Shown here in pieces: positions 1 to 5,414 of a stretch of DNA of 6,453 nucleotides. Source of the DNA: Acidobacteriota bacterium (GTDB taxonomy: Bacteria > Acidobacteriota > Terriglobia > UBA7540); assembly GCA_003224665.1 (NCBI GenBank), contig QHZM01000186.1, forward strand, positions 1 to 6,453, in the 5' to 3' direction. The position numbers and the translations under genes were made by a program. Under the pieces are notes generated by a model. The model was not told the DNA's origin, made no database searches, and saw only the letters and a list, made by a program, of their open reading frames with translations. How positions within the stretch are numbered: position 1 is the stretch's first letter; each line of letters opens with the position of its first letter.

Positions 1-149
1 TGGAAAGTCTAACGGGAATGAAATTCAAGTTGCCTTCCCGGGCGTCGCGGCAGGACTCGGCCCGGGTCTCGGCCGAGTGGCACGCCTGGTGGCGTGAGAA
101 GGGCGCGAATTTTACGCCCCTGCACCAGCCACCTTGTCACGATTGGTAG
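1..149 (+). CDS. Possible C-terminal tail of an unidentified upstream gene
   Basis: A frame (first full codon at 3) is open from the left edge to a TAG at 147-149, giving about 48 residues. The recognisable part is a Trp-rich stretch, AEWHAWWREKGANF, near the end. W-x-x-WW endings of this kind occur at the C-terminus of some HEAT-repeat proteins, but the fragment is too short to name. Third positions are fairly GC-rich (about 73% by hand count), and a strong stem-loop begins on the last base of the stop codon; both fit the end of a real gene. Against this, frame 1 has an immediate stop (TGG AAA GTC TAA, ending at 12), so the upstream gene could equally end there and this frame be chance. Function unknown. 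Confidence 0.3.
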   Translation, partial: ESLTGMKFKLPSRASRQDSARVSAEWHAWWREKGANFTPLHQPPCHDW

Positions 150-188
150 GGTGGGGGTCGAGACAGTTCGCCGGCTCGAAACCCACCC
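149..188 (+). other. Strong two-part stem-loop just after the upstream stop codon
   Basis: GGGTGGG (149-155) pairs perfectly with CCCACCC (182-188). After a symmetric GG/AA internal loop, TCGAG (158-162) pairs with CTCGA (175-179), leaving a 12-nt loop. That is 12 Watson-Crick pairs in 40 nt. No T-run follows, so it is not a textbook intrinsic terminator. It could act as a 3'-end stabiliser, a weak or factor-assisted terminator, or a leader element for purF. The pairing is seen directly; the role is inferred. Confidence 0.5.
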
Positions 189-456
189 GCGATTGGGGCG
201 AATGCCGGAGGACCTGCAGAGAAACATCTTGCACGGGGCCCGTATTTCGAGCGAAAATAATAGGTGTAGAGAATTCCGTTGCCGTCAGGGAGGCCTTCAG
301 GGAGCCGGGGCAGGGGTCAAGCTTTCCCCCGGGCGGCGTCTCGAACAGGAATCTGATTTCTGGGGCGGGTTTCAGCCTGGAGCTTGGGCTCTGTCCGGGC
401 CTGCGAGGCAAAACGCGACCCTTTCCTCACTTACCATCGCTCTTCGGAGAAAGTCC
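150..456. other. Gene-free region upstream of purF
   Basis: No convincing gene, tRNA or known riboswitch is visible. The purF frame stays open upstream as far as a GTG at 94, but the peptide there does not resemble PurF or any family I recognise. Besides the stem-loop at its left end, it contains a small inverted repeat, CCGGGG (305-310) with CCCCGG (327-332), and a short dyad TTTCG-AG-CGAAA (245-256) next to an A/T-rich patch (254-262). The AATAAT at 256-261 resembles a -10 box, but no -35 lies at a proper distance. It is probably the purF leader and promoter region, with the promoter unidentified. Confidence 0.5.
446..453 (+). promoter_or_regulatory. Ribosome binding site deciding the purF start
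   Basis: GGAGAAAG lies just upstream of TTG 457, with 6 nt between the GGAGA core (446-450) and the start codon. There is no ATG or GTG in this frame between 205 and the catalytic cysteine codon at 520. This is the only well-placed Shine-Dalgarno in the region, and it sets purF at 476 residues, a normal length. Confidence 0.65.
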
Positions 457-1887
457 TTGCAGCCGGCCAGCCAACTGTTTCCGACTTTTTCTCTCCCCGA
501 GGACAAGTTCCACGACTATTGTGGGGTGTTTGGAGTATACGGACACCCGGAAGCCGCCAAGCTCACCTACCTCGGCCTTTACGCTCTCCAGCACCGGGGG
601 CAGGAAAGCGCCGGCATCGTCGCCACGGACGGCGAGAGCCTGGTCGGACATAAAGGCATGGGGCATGTGGCCGAAGTGTTTACGGAGGACGCGCTCAGCC
701 GCCTTGTGGGGAGCGCGGCCATCGGGCACACGCGTTATTCGACAGCGGGGGACACGGACCTCAAGAACGCGCAGCCGCTGACCGTCAGTTGCCAGAAGGG
801 CCAGGTGGCCCTGGCGCACAACGGCAACCTGGTGAACGCCGCAACGCTTCGCAAGGAACTCGAAAGCCGCGGGGACATCTTCCAGACGACGAGCGACAGC
901 GAAGTGATCCTCCATTACTTCGCGCGGTCAAAGCACAACGGCATCCCTGAGGCGGTCGCTGAAGCGCTCGATAAGGTCGTCGGCGCGTTTTCCCTGGTGA
1001 TGCTGTTCAAAGACTGCATGCTCGCCATCCGCGACCCAAGAGGCTTCCGGCCGCTGTGCCTCGGCCGGCTCGACGGCGCTCATGTGGTCGCGTCCGAGAC
1101 CTGCGCCTTCGACCTGATCAATGCAACTTACGTCCGCGAAGTCGAGCCGGGCGAGATGGTGATTCTCGACCGCCGCGGCGCAACCTCGCTGCGCTTTGCT
1201 CCTCCCGCCCAGCCCACGCAGTGCATTTTTGAGCATGTCTATTTCTCGCGACCGGACAGCGTCGTCTTCGGACGGTCGGTCCAGACCAGCCGCGAGATGC
1301 TGGGCCGACTGCTGGCCCGCGAGCACCCGGCGGAGGCCGACCTCGTTGTCCCGGTGCCCGACTCGGGGGTGGCGGCGGCCATCGGCTATTCCGAAGAGTC
1401 GGGCATTCCGTTGAAGTTTGGCCTGATCCGCAGCCACTACGTGGGCAGGACGTTCATCGAGCCGACTCAGGCCATCCGCGATTTCGGCGTCAAGCTCAAA
1501 CTCAATCCCGTTCGCAGCCTGCTCGACGGAACGCGCGTTGTCCTGGTTGACGATTCGATTATCCGGGGGACAACCAGCAGGAAGATTGTGCGCATCGTAC
1601 GGGAGGCTGGGGCGCGCGAAGTCCACCTGCGGGTCAGCTGCCCCCCCACGATTTCCCCGTGCTTTTATGGCATCGATACACCCACGAAGAGCGAGCTCAT
1701 CGCCGCCACTCAAAGCGTGGAGGAAATCCGCAAATTCGTCGGGGCGGACACCCTGGGATACCTTTCCCTCGAGGGCATGCGGCGGGCCGTCGGGGACACG
1801 CAAGGCCGGTACTGCCTCGCCTGCTACACGGCCAACTATCCCACCGCCATCCAGGAACCGCTCATCACTTTGCGCAATCGGGACTGA
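457..1887 (+). CDS. purF: Amidophosphoribosyltransferase PurF (glutamine PRPP amidotransferase)
   Basis: First committed step of de novo purine synthesis in the cytoplasm: PRPP plus glutamine gives 5-phosphoribosylamine. From the TTG at 457 the protein has 476 residues. An N-terminal Ntn-type glutaminase domain comes first; its nucleophile is Cys22 in DYCGVFGVYG, followed by LQHRGQESAGI and a GHTRYST motif. The C-terminal half is a phosphoribosyltransferase domain with the PRPP loop VVLVDDSIIRGTTS (361-374). The four cysteines that bind the 4Fe-4S cluster in the Bacillus subtilis enzyme are present: Cys256 (QCIFEHVYF), Cys402 (PCFYGID), Cys453 and Cys456 (CLAC). So this is the Fe-S, propeptide-processed type; a 21-residue propeptide would have to be removed to expose Cys22. 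The start is not ATG but is backed by GGAGAAAG. lepB follows 5 bp downstream. Confidence 0.97.
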   Translation: MQPASQLFPTFSLPEDKFHDYCGVFGVYGHPEAAKLTYLGLYALQHRGQESAGIVATDGESLVGHKGMGHVAEVFTEDALSRLVGSAAIGHTRYSTAGDTDLKNAQPLTVSCQKGQVALAHNGNLVNAATLRKELESRGDIFQTTSDSEVILHYFARSKHNGIPEAVAEALDKVVGAFSLVMLFKDCMLAIRDPRGFRPLCLGRLDGAHVVASETCAFDLINATYVREVEPGEMVILDRRGATSLRFAPPAQPTQCIFEHVYFSRPDSVVFGRSVQTSREMLGRLLAREHPAEADLVVPVPDSGVAAAIGYSEESGIPLKFGLIRSHYVGRTFIEPTQAIRDFGVKLKLNPVRSLLDGTRVVLVDDSIIRGTTSRKIVRIVREAGAREVHLRVSCPPTISPCFYGIDTPTKSELIAATQSVEEIRKFVGADTLGYLSLEGMRRAVGDTQGRYCLACYTANYPTAIQEPLITLRNRD

Positions 1888-1892
1888 ACACC

Positions 1893-2726
1893 ATGGAGAC
1901 TCCTGACCCAACACTGAACCCAGAGGAAACTGTCCGCGAAGGGGAGGCGCTATCCGCTCCGGCGCCGCGCAAGAGGGCCCGCCGTGAAGGCGCGTGGGAG
2001 TTGGTCCGCTCGTTGCTCGTCATCCTGGCCGGGGTCTTCTGCATCCGCATTTTTATCGGCGAAGCCACCGTGATCCCGACGGGCTCGATGGAACAGACGA
2101 TTTTGATCGGCGACCACGTCTTCTTGAATAAACTGCTCTACGGCCCGCGCCTGCCCTACACGGGCCTGCGCGTCCCGCCCCTCAAGACGGTCCATCGGGG
2201 CGACATCGTGGCGTTCCGTTATCCCCGGAACCCTTCGGTGATGTTCGTCAAGCGCGTGATTGCCACGGGCAGCGACGTCGTTCGAATTGAAAACAAGAAG
2301 GCCGTTGTCAACGGCCAGCCGCTGAAGGAACCCTACCTTCAGTTCCAGTCTTCGACCATCTTTCCTTTGCGCGACAATTTTCCCCCGGCCGTCAGCCAGC
2401 TCGAGACTCTTCCCGCGGCTTGGGGTCTCGACCCGGGATGGGCCCGGGAAATGCCGAACTTCATCCGCGAAGACGGCTTGCACGTGCCCCCCGGATACTT
2501 GTTCGTTATGGGAGACAACCGCGACAACTCTCTCGACAGCAGGTTCTGGGGATTTGTGCCGGAGACTGCGGTTGTGGGCGAGCCGCTTTTCATCTACTGG
2601 TCGTACGATGCTCCGAGCCACGACTGGACCAACGAAGGCCTGGCCGCTCGCGCGAAATTTGACCTGTCGATCCTCTGGAACTTTATCCGCAGGACGCGCT
2701 GGTCCAGGACTGGAAAGTTCTTCTGA
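1893..2726 (+). CDS. lepB: Signal peptidase I (leader peptidase)
   Basis: Membrane-anchored serine protease that removes signal peptides from exported proteins on the outer face of the inner membrane. 277 residues. A short, Arg/Lys-rich cytoplasmic N-terminus (RKRARR, about 26-31) precedes one hydrophobic anchor (about 37-56). Catalytic Ser65 lies in IPTGSMEQTI and the general base Lys120 in FVKRVIATGSD. The conserved GDNRDNSLDSRFWGFVP box is at 207-223. Between the Lys and the GDNRDNS box is a roughly 50-residue insert compared with short Gram-positive enzymes, containing a WARE motif. The C-terminus ends in an Arg/Trp-rich RRTRWSRTGKFF. The ATG at 1893 lies 5 bp after the purF stop, with a weak GGGA upstream inside the end of purF, so it is probably co-transcribed and perhaps translationally coupled. 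Its job is unrelated to purines. Confidence 0.96.
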   Translation: METPDPTLNPEETVREGEALSAPAPRKRARREGAWELVRSLLVILAGVFCIRIFIGEATVIPTGSMEQTILIGDHVFLNKLLYGPRLPYTGLRVPPLKTVHRGDIVAFRYPRNPSVMFVKRVIATGSDVVRIENKKAVVNGQPLKEPYLQFQSSTIFPLRDNFPPAVSQLETLPAAWGLDPGWAREMPNFIREDGLHVPPGYLFVMGDNRDNSLDSRFWGFVPETAVVGEPLFIYWSYDAPSHDWTNEGLAARAKFDLSILWNFIRRTRWSRTGKFF

Positions 2727-2773
2727 GCACCCTCATCGCTCTCCTTGACGCCGGAATTTTTTCCCACGCCCTT

Positions 2774-2810
2774 CGAGCCGATGGGCGGCTCGCCGGCAGA
2801 TGAGCTGCCG
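2774..2810 (+). other. Two adjacent short-loop hairpins between lepB and purM
   Basis: CGAGCCG (2774-2780) pairs with CGGCTCG (2786-2792) around the loop ATGGG. One base later, CGGCAG (2794-2799) pairs with CTGCCG (2805-2810) around the loop ATGAG. Both stems are perfect, both loops are 5 nt, and the loops differ at one base. No T-run follows, so a simple terminator is unlikely. They may be an RNA-binding site, a processing or stability element in the transcript, or a partial terminator setting the purM/lepB ratio. Structure seen, role inferred. Confidence 0.5.
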
Positions 2811-2872
2811 CGTTTCGTTGGTCCGGGAGTGTGCCCGCGGAGGGAGCTTCAAGGGTTCCGCCCAAAAAACTG

Positions 2873-3898
2873 ATGCGCTACCGAGATGCGGGCGTCGATA
2901 TCGACGCCGCGCGCCTGGCCAAGGCCCGAATCAAGCGGCTTGCCCGCCGGACTTTCAGCGACCGCGTCTTGAAAGATGTCGGAGCCTTCGGCGGTTTCTT
3001 CTCCCTGCGCGGCCTGCCCGAGGATTCCGTGCTCGTGGCCAGCGTGGACGGCGTCGGCACCAAGCTCAAGGTCGCCTTTGCGCTCAACCGCCACGCGTCC
3101 GTGGCCGCCGACCTGGTGAACCACTGCGTGAATGACATCGCGGTCCACGGAGCCAGGCCGCTCTTCTTCCTCGATTACCTGGCGACGGGCGAGCTGCGTC
3201 CGACCGTCGTCACGGAAGTTGTTCAGGGCCTCGCCCAAGCCTGTCGCCGCGCGGGTTGCGCGCTGATCGGCGGCGAGACCGCGGAGATGCCCGGCTTCTA
3301 TCCGCCCGGGGAGTACGACCTTGCGGGATGCATCGTCGGGTACGTGCGTCGCGGTCGCATCATTGACGGCAGCGGCATCCGCCCCGGCGACGTCATCCTC
3401 GGCCTGCCGTCGCTCGGGCTCCACACCAACGGGTATTCGCTCGCGCGCCGAGTGCTGCTCGAGCAGGAGGGCCTGGGGCTCGGCAAGCGCGTCCCCGGAC
3501 TCGGCCGGACGCTAGGCGAAGAATTGCTCGCACCGCACCGCTGCTACGGGCCGGTCCTCGAGCCGCTGCTCGCGAAGCGCTACCTGAAAGGGATCGCTCA
3601 CATCACCGGAGGCGGAATCACGGACAACCTGCCCCGAATCCTTCCGCCCGGTTGCCTCGCGGAAATCCGTCCGGGGTCGTGGCCGGTGCTGCCTGTCTTC
3701 CATTTGATCGCTCGCCTCGGCCGCGTCCCCGAGGACGAGATGTACCGGACGTTCAACATGGGCGTCGGCCTGCTGCTCGTCGTGACACGAAAACATCTCG
3801 ACCGCGTTGCTTCACTGCTCGGGAGGAAAGGCGAAAAGTTCTGGGTCGTTGGCCGGATTACCTCCGGGCGGCCGGGCGTGAAATACGTGGGGCATTGA
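2873..3898 (+). CDS. purM: Phosphoribosylformylglycinamidine cyclo-ligase PurM (AIR synthetase)
   Basis: Step 5 of purine synthesis: ATP-dependent closure of FGAM to 5-aminoimidazole ribonucleotide. 341 residues, matching the family's usual ~345. It opens with the family's typical MxYxDAGVDIDA. Then come DGVGTKLKVA (59-68), VNDIAVHGARPLFFLDYLAT (86-105), IGGETAEMPGFYPPGEYDL (132-150), the GLHTNGYSLAR segment (182-192), HITGGGITDNLPR (243-255) and YRTFNMGVG (291-299). All are hallmarks of the PurM/PurL/ThiL/HypE ATP-binding fold. The ATG at 2873 was preferred to the in-frame GTG at 2831 because homologues start at MxYxDAG. The only strong Shine-Dalgarno-like string, GGAGGGAG (2839-2846), is too far from this ATG (26 nt) for normal use. 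The purN gap downstream is filled by a palindromic repeat. Confidence 0.96.
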   Translation: MRYRDAGVDIDAARLAKARIKRLARRTFSDRVLKDVGAFGGFFSLRGLPEDSVLVASVDGVGTKLKVAFALNRHASVAADLVNHCVNDIAVHGARPLFFLDYLATGELRPTVVTEVVQGLAQACRRAGCALIGGETAEMPGFYPPGEYDLAGCIVGYVRRGRIIDGSGIRPGDVILGLPSLGLHTNGYSLARRVLLEQEGLGLGKRVPGLGRTLGEELLAPHRCYGPVLEPLLAKRYLKGIAHITGGGITDNLPRILPPGCLAEIRPGSWPVLPVFHLIARLGRVPEDEMYRTFNMGVGLLLVVTRKHLDRVASLLGRKGEKFWVVGRITSGRPGVKYVGH

Positions 3899-3899
3899 A

Positions 3900-3976
3900 G
3901 ATTGCAGATTGAAGATTTCAGATTGTCCATCGACAATCTTTGGATTCAATCAGCAATCGTCCATCGTCAATCGGCA
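3900..3976 (+). repeat. GATTG/CAATC palindromic intergenic repeat between purM and purN
   Basis: The gap starting one base after the purM stop is a large imperfect palindrome. The outer arm 3900-3913 (GATTGCAGATTGAA) matches the reverse complement of 3945-3958 at 13 of 14 positions. Inside is a perfect 7-bp stem, AGATTGT (3920-3926) with ACAATCT (3933-3939), around the loop CCATCG. A direct partial repeat of the inner part (GTCCATCG at 3925-3932 and 3959-3966) runs up to the purN start. Three GATTG words on the left are followed by four CAATC words on the right. The design suggests a REP/MITE-like non-coding element present in many copies, though copy number cannot be seen here. Translated, it yields a junk peptide that can be mistaken for a PurN N-terminal extension. 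Confidence 0.75.
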
Positions 3977-4579
3977 ATGAAGAACCTGGGAATCTTGCTC
4001 TCCGGGCGCGGGTCGAATTTCGAAGCCATCGCGCGCAACGTCGAGGCGGGGAAGATCCCGGCGAAAATCGCGGTGGTCGTTTCGAACCGGGAGGACGCTC
4101 CGGGGCTGGCCCGCGCGCGCGCGCTGAAACTCGAGGCTCGCTTCATCTCTTCTCAAGGGAAAGGCCGAGAAGAGTACGACCGTGAGGTGGTCCGAGTCCT
4201 CCAGCAGCTTCACGTGGACCTGGTGTGCCTCGCGGGCTTCATGCGCATCCTGAGCCCGTATTTCGTCCGGGCTTTTCCGCGGCGCATCCTGAACATCCAT
4301 CCCGGGCTGCTGCCCGCCTTCCCCGGACTCGACGCGCAGAAGCAGGCGCTCGATTACGGCGTCAAGTTCACAGGGTGCACCGTCCACATCGTGGACGAGG
4401 GCGTGGACACGGGGCCGATCGTCTGCCAGGCCGTCGTGCCCGTGTACGACGAGGACACGGTGGATTCACTTTCCGCCCGCATCCTCGAGGAAGAGCACCG
4501 GATTTATACCGAAGCCATCTGCCTGATGCTCGAGGATCGCATCCGGATTGATGGCCGGCGCGTCCTGCTCAGGAAATGA
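3977..4579 (+). CDS. purN: Phosphoribosylglycinamide formyltransferase PurN (GAR transformylase)
   Basis: Step 3 of purine synthesis: moves a formyl group from 10-formyltetrahydrofolate to GAR, giving FGAR. 200 residues, the usual size for the folate-dependent enzyme. The N-terminus carries the phosphate-binding LLSGRGSNFEAI (7-18). The active-site triad is intact: Asn106 and His108 in LNIHPGLLPAFPG and Asp144 in DEGVDTGPIV, the same numbers as in the Escherichia coli enzyme. The ATG at 3977 was chosen because MKNLGILLSGRGSN is the family start; upstream in-frame codons, as far as 3902, encode only the palindromic repeat. No Shine-Dalgarno is visible before this ATG, perhaps because the repeat displaced it. 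Downstream is a gap with a hairpin and then the toxin-antitoxin pair. Confidence 0.96.
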   Translation: MKNLGILLSGRGSNFEAIARNVEAGKIPAKIAVVVSNREDAPGLARARALKLEARFISSQGKGREEYDREVVRVLQQLHVDLVCLAGFMRILSPYFVRAFPRRILNIHPGLLPAFPGLDAQKQALDYGVKFTGCTVHIVDEGVDTGPIVCQAVVPVYDEDTVDSLSARILEEEHRIYTEAICLMLEDRIRIDGRRVLLRK

Positions 4580-4596
4580 TGCTCGGCTATGGACCA

Positions 4597-4620
4597 ATTT
4601 TGCGAGCAGCATCGCAAAAT
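4597..4620 (+). other. Perfect 9-bp hairpin after purN
   Basis: ATTTTGCGA (4597-4605) pairs perfectly with TCGCAAAAT (4612-4620) around the loop GCAGCA. It lies 17 bp after the purN stop and about 20 bp before the vapB promoter. The stem is AT-rich at its base and no separate T-run follows on either strand, so it is a poor fit to an intrinsic terminator. It could be a weak bidirectional terminator, a protein-binding site, or the edge of an inserted segment. Confidence 0.5.
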
Positions 4621-4638
4621 ACGGTGGTGAAGGATCGG

Positions 4639-4667
4639 TTGATGTGATACACTAGCGTGTGTATAAG
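4639..4667 (+). promoter_or_regulatory. Sigma-70-like promoter with an overlapping dyad, upstream of vapB
   Basis: TTGATG (4639-4644) and TATAAG (4662-4667) are separated by 17 bp, a good housekeeping-type promoter. The dyad ATACAC (4647-4652) / GTGTAT (4659-4664) overlaps the spacer and the -10 box. That is where a ribbon-helix-helix antitoxin such as VapB commonly binds to repress its own operon. One problem: the -10 box ends only 2 bp before the vapB ATG, so transcription from it would be expected to start inside the first codons. Either the mRNA is leaderless with an unusually close start, or another -10 is used, such as TACACT at 4648-4653. Confidence 0.5.
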
Positions 4668-4669
4668 AT

Positions 4670-4951
4670 ATGGCCGCGAAGGTAAGGATTAACGTCACAT
4701 TTGACCAGGAGACACTGCGCTTGGCTGATCGGGAAGCGCGTCGGCGGAGAACTTCGCGCAGCGAGCTCATTCGAATCGCTGTTCGGGCCGCGGCTTTAAA
4801 CCACAAGCGCGAGTCCGAGGAAGCAGCTCAACGGGAACGCCGGCGAGCGGCGATCGAGGGAATCCGTCGGATCGCGCACAAGCTGGGGGATTGGCCGGCC
4901 GAACAGATTGTTCATGATTGGCGTTATCGGCTTAAAGAGAAGAAGCAGTGA
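4670..4951 (+). CDS. vapB: VapB-type ribbon-helix-helix antitoxin
   Basis: Small antitoxin of 93 residues that should bind and neutralise the PIN toxin encoded next to it and repress their shared promoter. The N-terminus has the ribbon-helix-helix pattern: strand KVRINVTF (4-11), first helix DQETLRLADREARRRR (12-27), turn TSRS, second helix ELIRIAVRAAAL (32-43). A charged helix follows. The C-terminus AIEGIRRIAHKLGDWPAE with HDWRYRL resembles the toxin-wrapping tail of VapB-like antitoxins. The ATG at 4670 is needed because the next possible start would remove the DNA-binding strand. Its TGA overlaps the toxin's GTG, so the two are translationally coupled. Third-position G+C is about 62%, lower than the purine genes. 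The RHH fold is clear; the exact antitoxin subfamily is less certain. Confidence 0.85.
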   Translation: MAAKVRINVTFDQETLRLADREARRRRTSRSELIRIAVRAAALNHKRESEEAAQRERRRAAIEGIRRIAHKLGDWPAEQIVHDWRYRLKEKKQ

Positions 4952-5400
4952 CAACGCCGCTCACCCGGCCCGGCTATGTAGTGGACACTTCCGTCGCAGT
5001 CAAGTGGTATGTAGAACGCGAGGAGGAAAATGTCCGACACGCCCAGCAGCTCCTTGAGAACTGGGGATATGGCCGCTGCACTCTTAGTGCACCGGAGCTT
5101 TTGATCTTCGAGCTTGCCAATGCTCTGAGCTGTAGACGCGGCGTGAAACTTGCGCAGGTCTTGGAATCACTGAATCACTTGCGAAGTTTAGGTCTTCATC
5201 TGGAAGCCCTTCGGTGGGATACCCTGGCGAAAGCGCTGGAGATCGCTTCGTCTTGCGGCGCTGCGGTTTACGATTCCTATTTTTTGGCTATGGCGCTCGA
5301 GTCGAATGGCATTCTGGTGACAGCCGATCAAGTTTTCCTGCGGAAAGTGCGCCGCTATCCGAGCGTTGTTTCCCTCAGCCAGCTTCGGCTTCCCGATTGA
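4948..5400 (+). CDS. vapC: VapC-type PIN-domain ribonuclease toxin
   Basis: Toxin of a type II toxin-antitoxin pair: a Mg2+-dependent PIN-domain RNase. VapC family members cut RNAs such as initiator tRNA or the 23S rRNA sarcin-ricin loop; the target here cannot be told from sequence. 150 residues. The four acidic active-site residues are present: Asp13 (YVVDTSVAVKW), Glu55 (PELLIFELANAL), Asp109 (AAVYDSYFLAMA) and Asp127 (LVTADQVF). This fits an active enzyme of normal length. It starts at a GTG that overlaps the vapB stop as GTGA, with a purine-rich AGAGAAGAAG just upstream inside vapB. Third-position G+C is about 60%. tyrS begins 14 bp downstream, so readthrough from the vapB promoter would also transcribe tyrS. 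Confidence 0.92.
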   Translation: MTTPLTRPGYVVDTSVAVKWYVEREEENVRHAQQLLENWGYGRCTLSAPELLIFELANALSCRRGVKLAQVLESLNHLRSLGLHLEALRWDTLAKALEIASSCGAAVYDSYFLAMALESNGILVTADQVFLRKVRRYPSVVSLSQLRLPD

Positions 5401-5414
5401 AATTCAACTCTCGT

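Noticed and set aside
245..256. TTTCG-AG-CGAAA dyad as a purine-repressor box
   Set aside because: It matches neither the E. coli PurR operator (ACGCAAACGTTTGCGT-like) nor the spacing and orientation of the Bacillus PurBox.
229..261. TTGCAC (229-234) with AATAAT (256-261) as a purF promoter
   Set aside because: The spacing is 21 bp, too long for a normal sigma-70 promoter.
94..456. In-frame upstream extension of purF giving a 597-residue protein
   Set aside because: The extra 121 residues do not resemble PurF or any known domain, the length would exceed the family norm, and a good Shine-Dalgarno supports the TTG at 457. High GC makes long open frames common.
928..1914. Long antisense open frame opposite purF (328 codons)
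   Set aside because: It lies wholly over a conserved gene, its product resembles nothing known, and GC-rich third positions of the sense strand create such frames.
1950..2621. Antisense open frame opposite lepB
   Set aside because: A shadow of an intact, motif-complete lepB on the other strand with no recognisable protein.
2745..2775. TTGACG at 2745-2750 as the -35 of a purM promoter
   Set aside because: No -10-like hexamer lies 16-19 bp downstream; the region there is GC-rich and becomes the first hairpin.
2849..3424. Antisense open frame opposite purM
   Set aside because: Same reason: the sense strand encodes a complete PurM.
3902..3976. N-terminal extension of PurN starting at TTG 3902
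   Set aside because: The added residues are a translation of the palindromic repeat; PurN homologues begin at MKNLGILLSG-like sequence, which is at ATG 3977.
3899..3976. GATTG/CAATC repeats as a possible CRISPR array
   Set aside because: The units are 5-7 bp, inverted as well as direct, with no regular spacers and no cas genes in the window.
4580..5414. Target-site direct repeats flanking vapBC
   Set aside because: I compared the sequence after purN with that before tyrS and saw no convincing matching direct repeat, so the insertion mechanism is unsupported.
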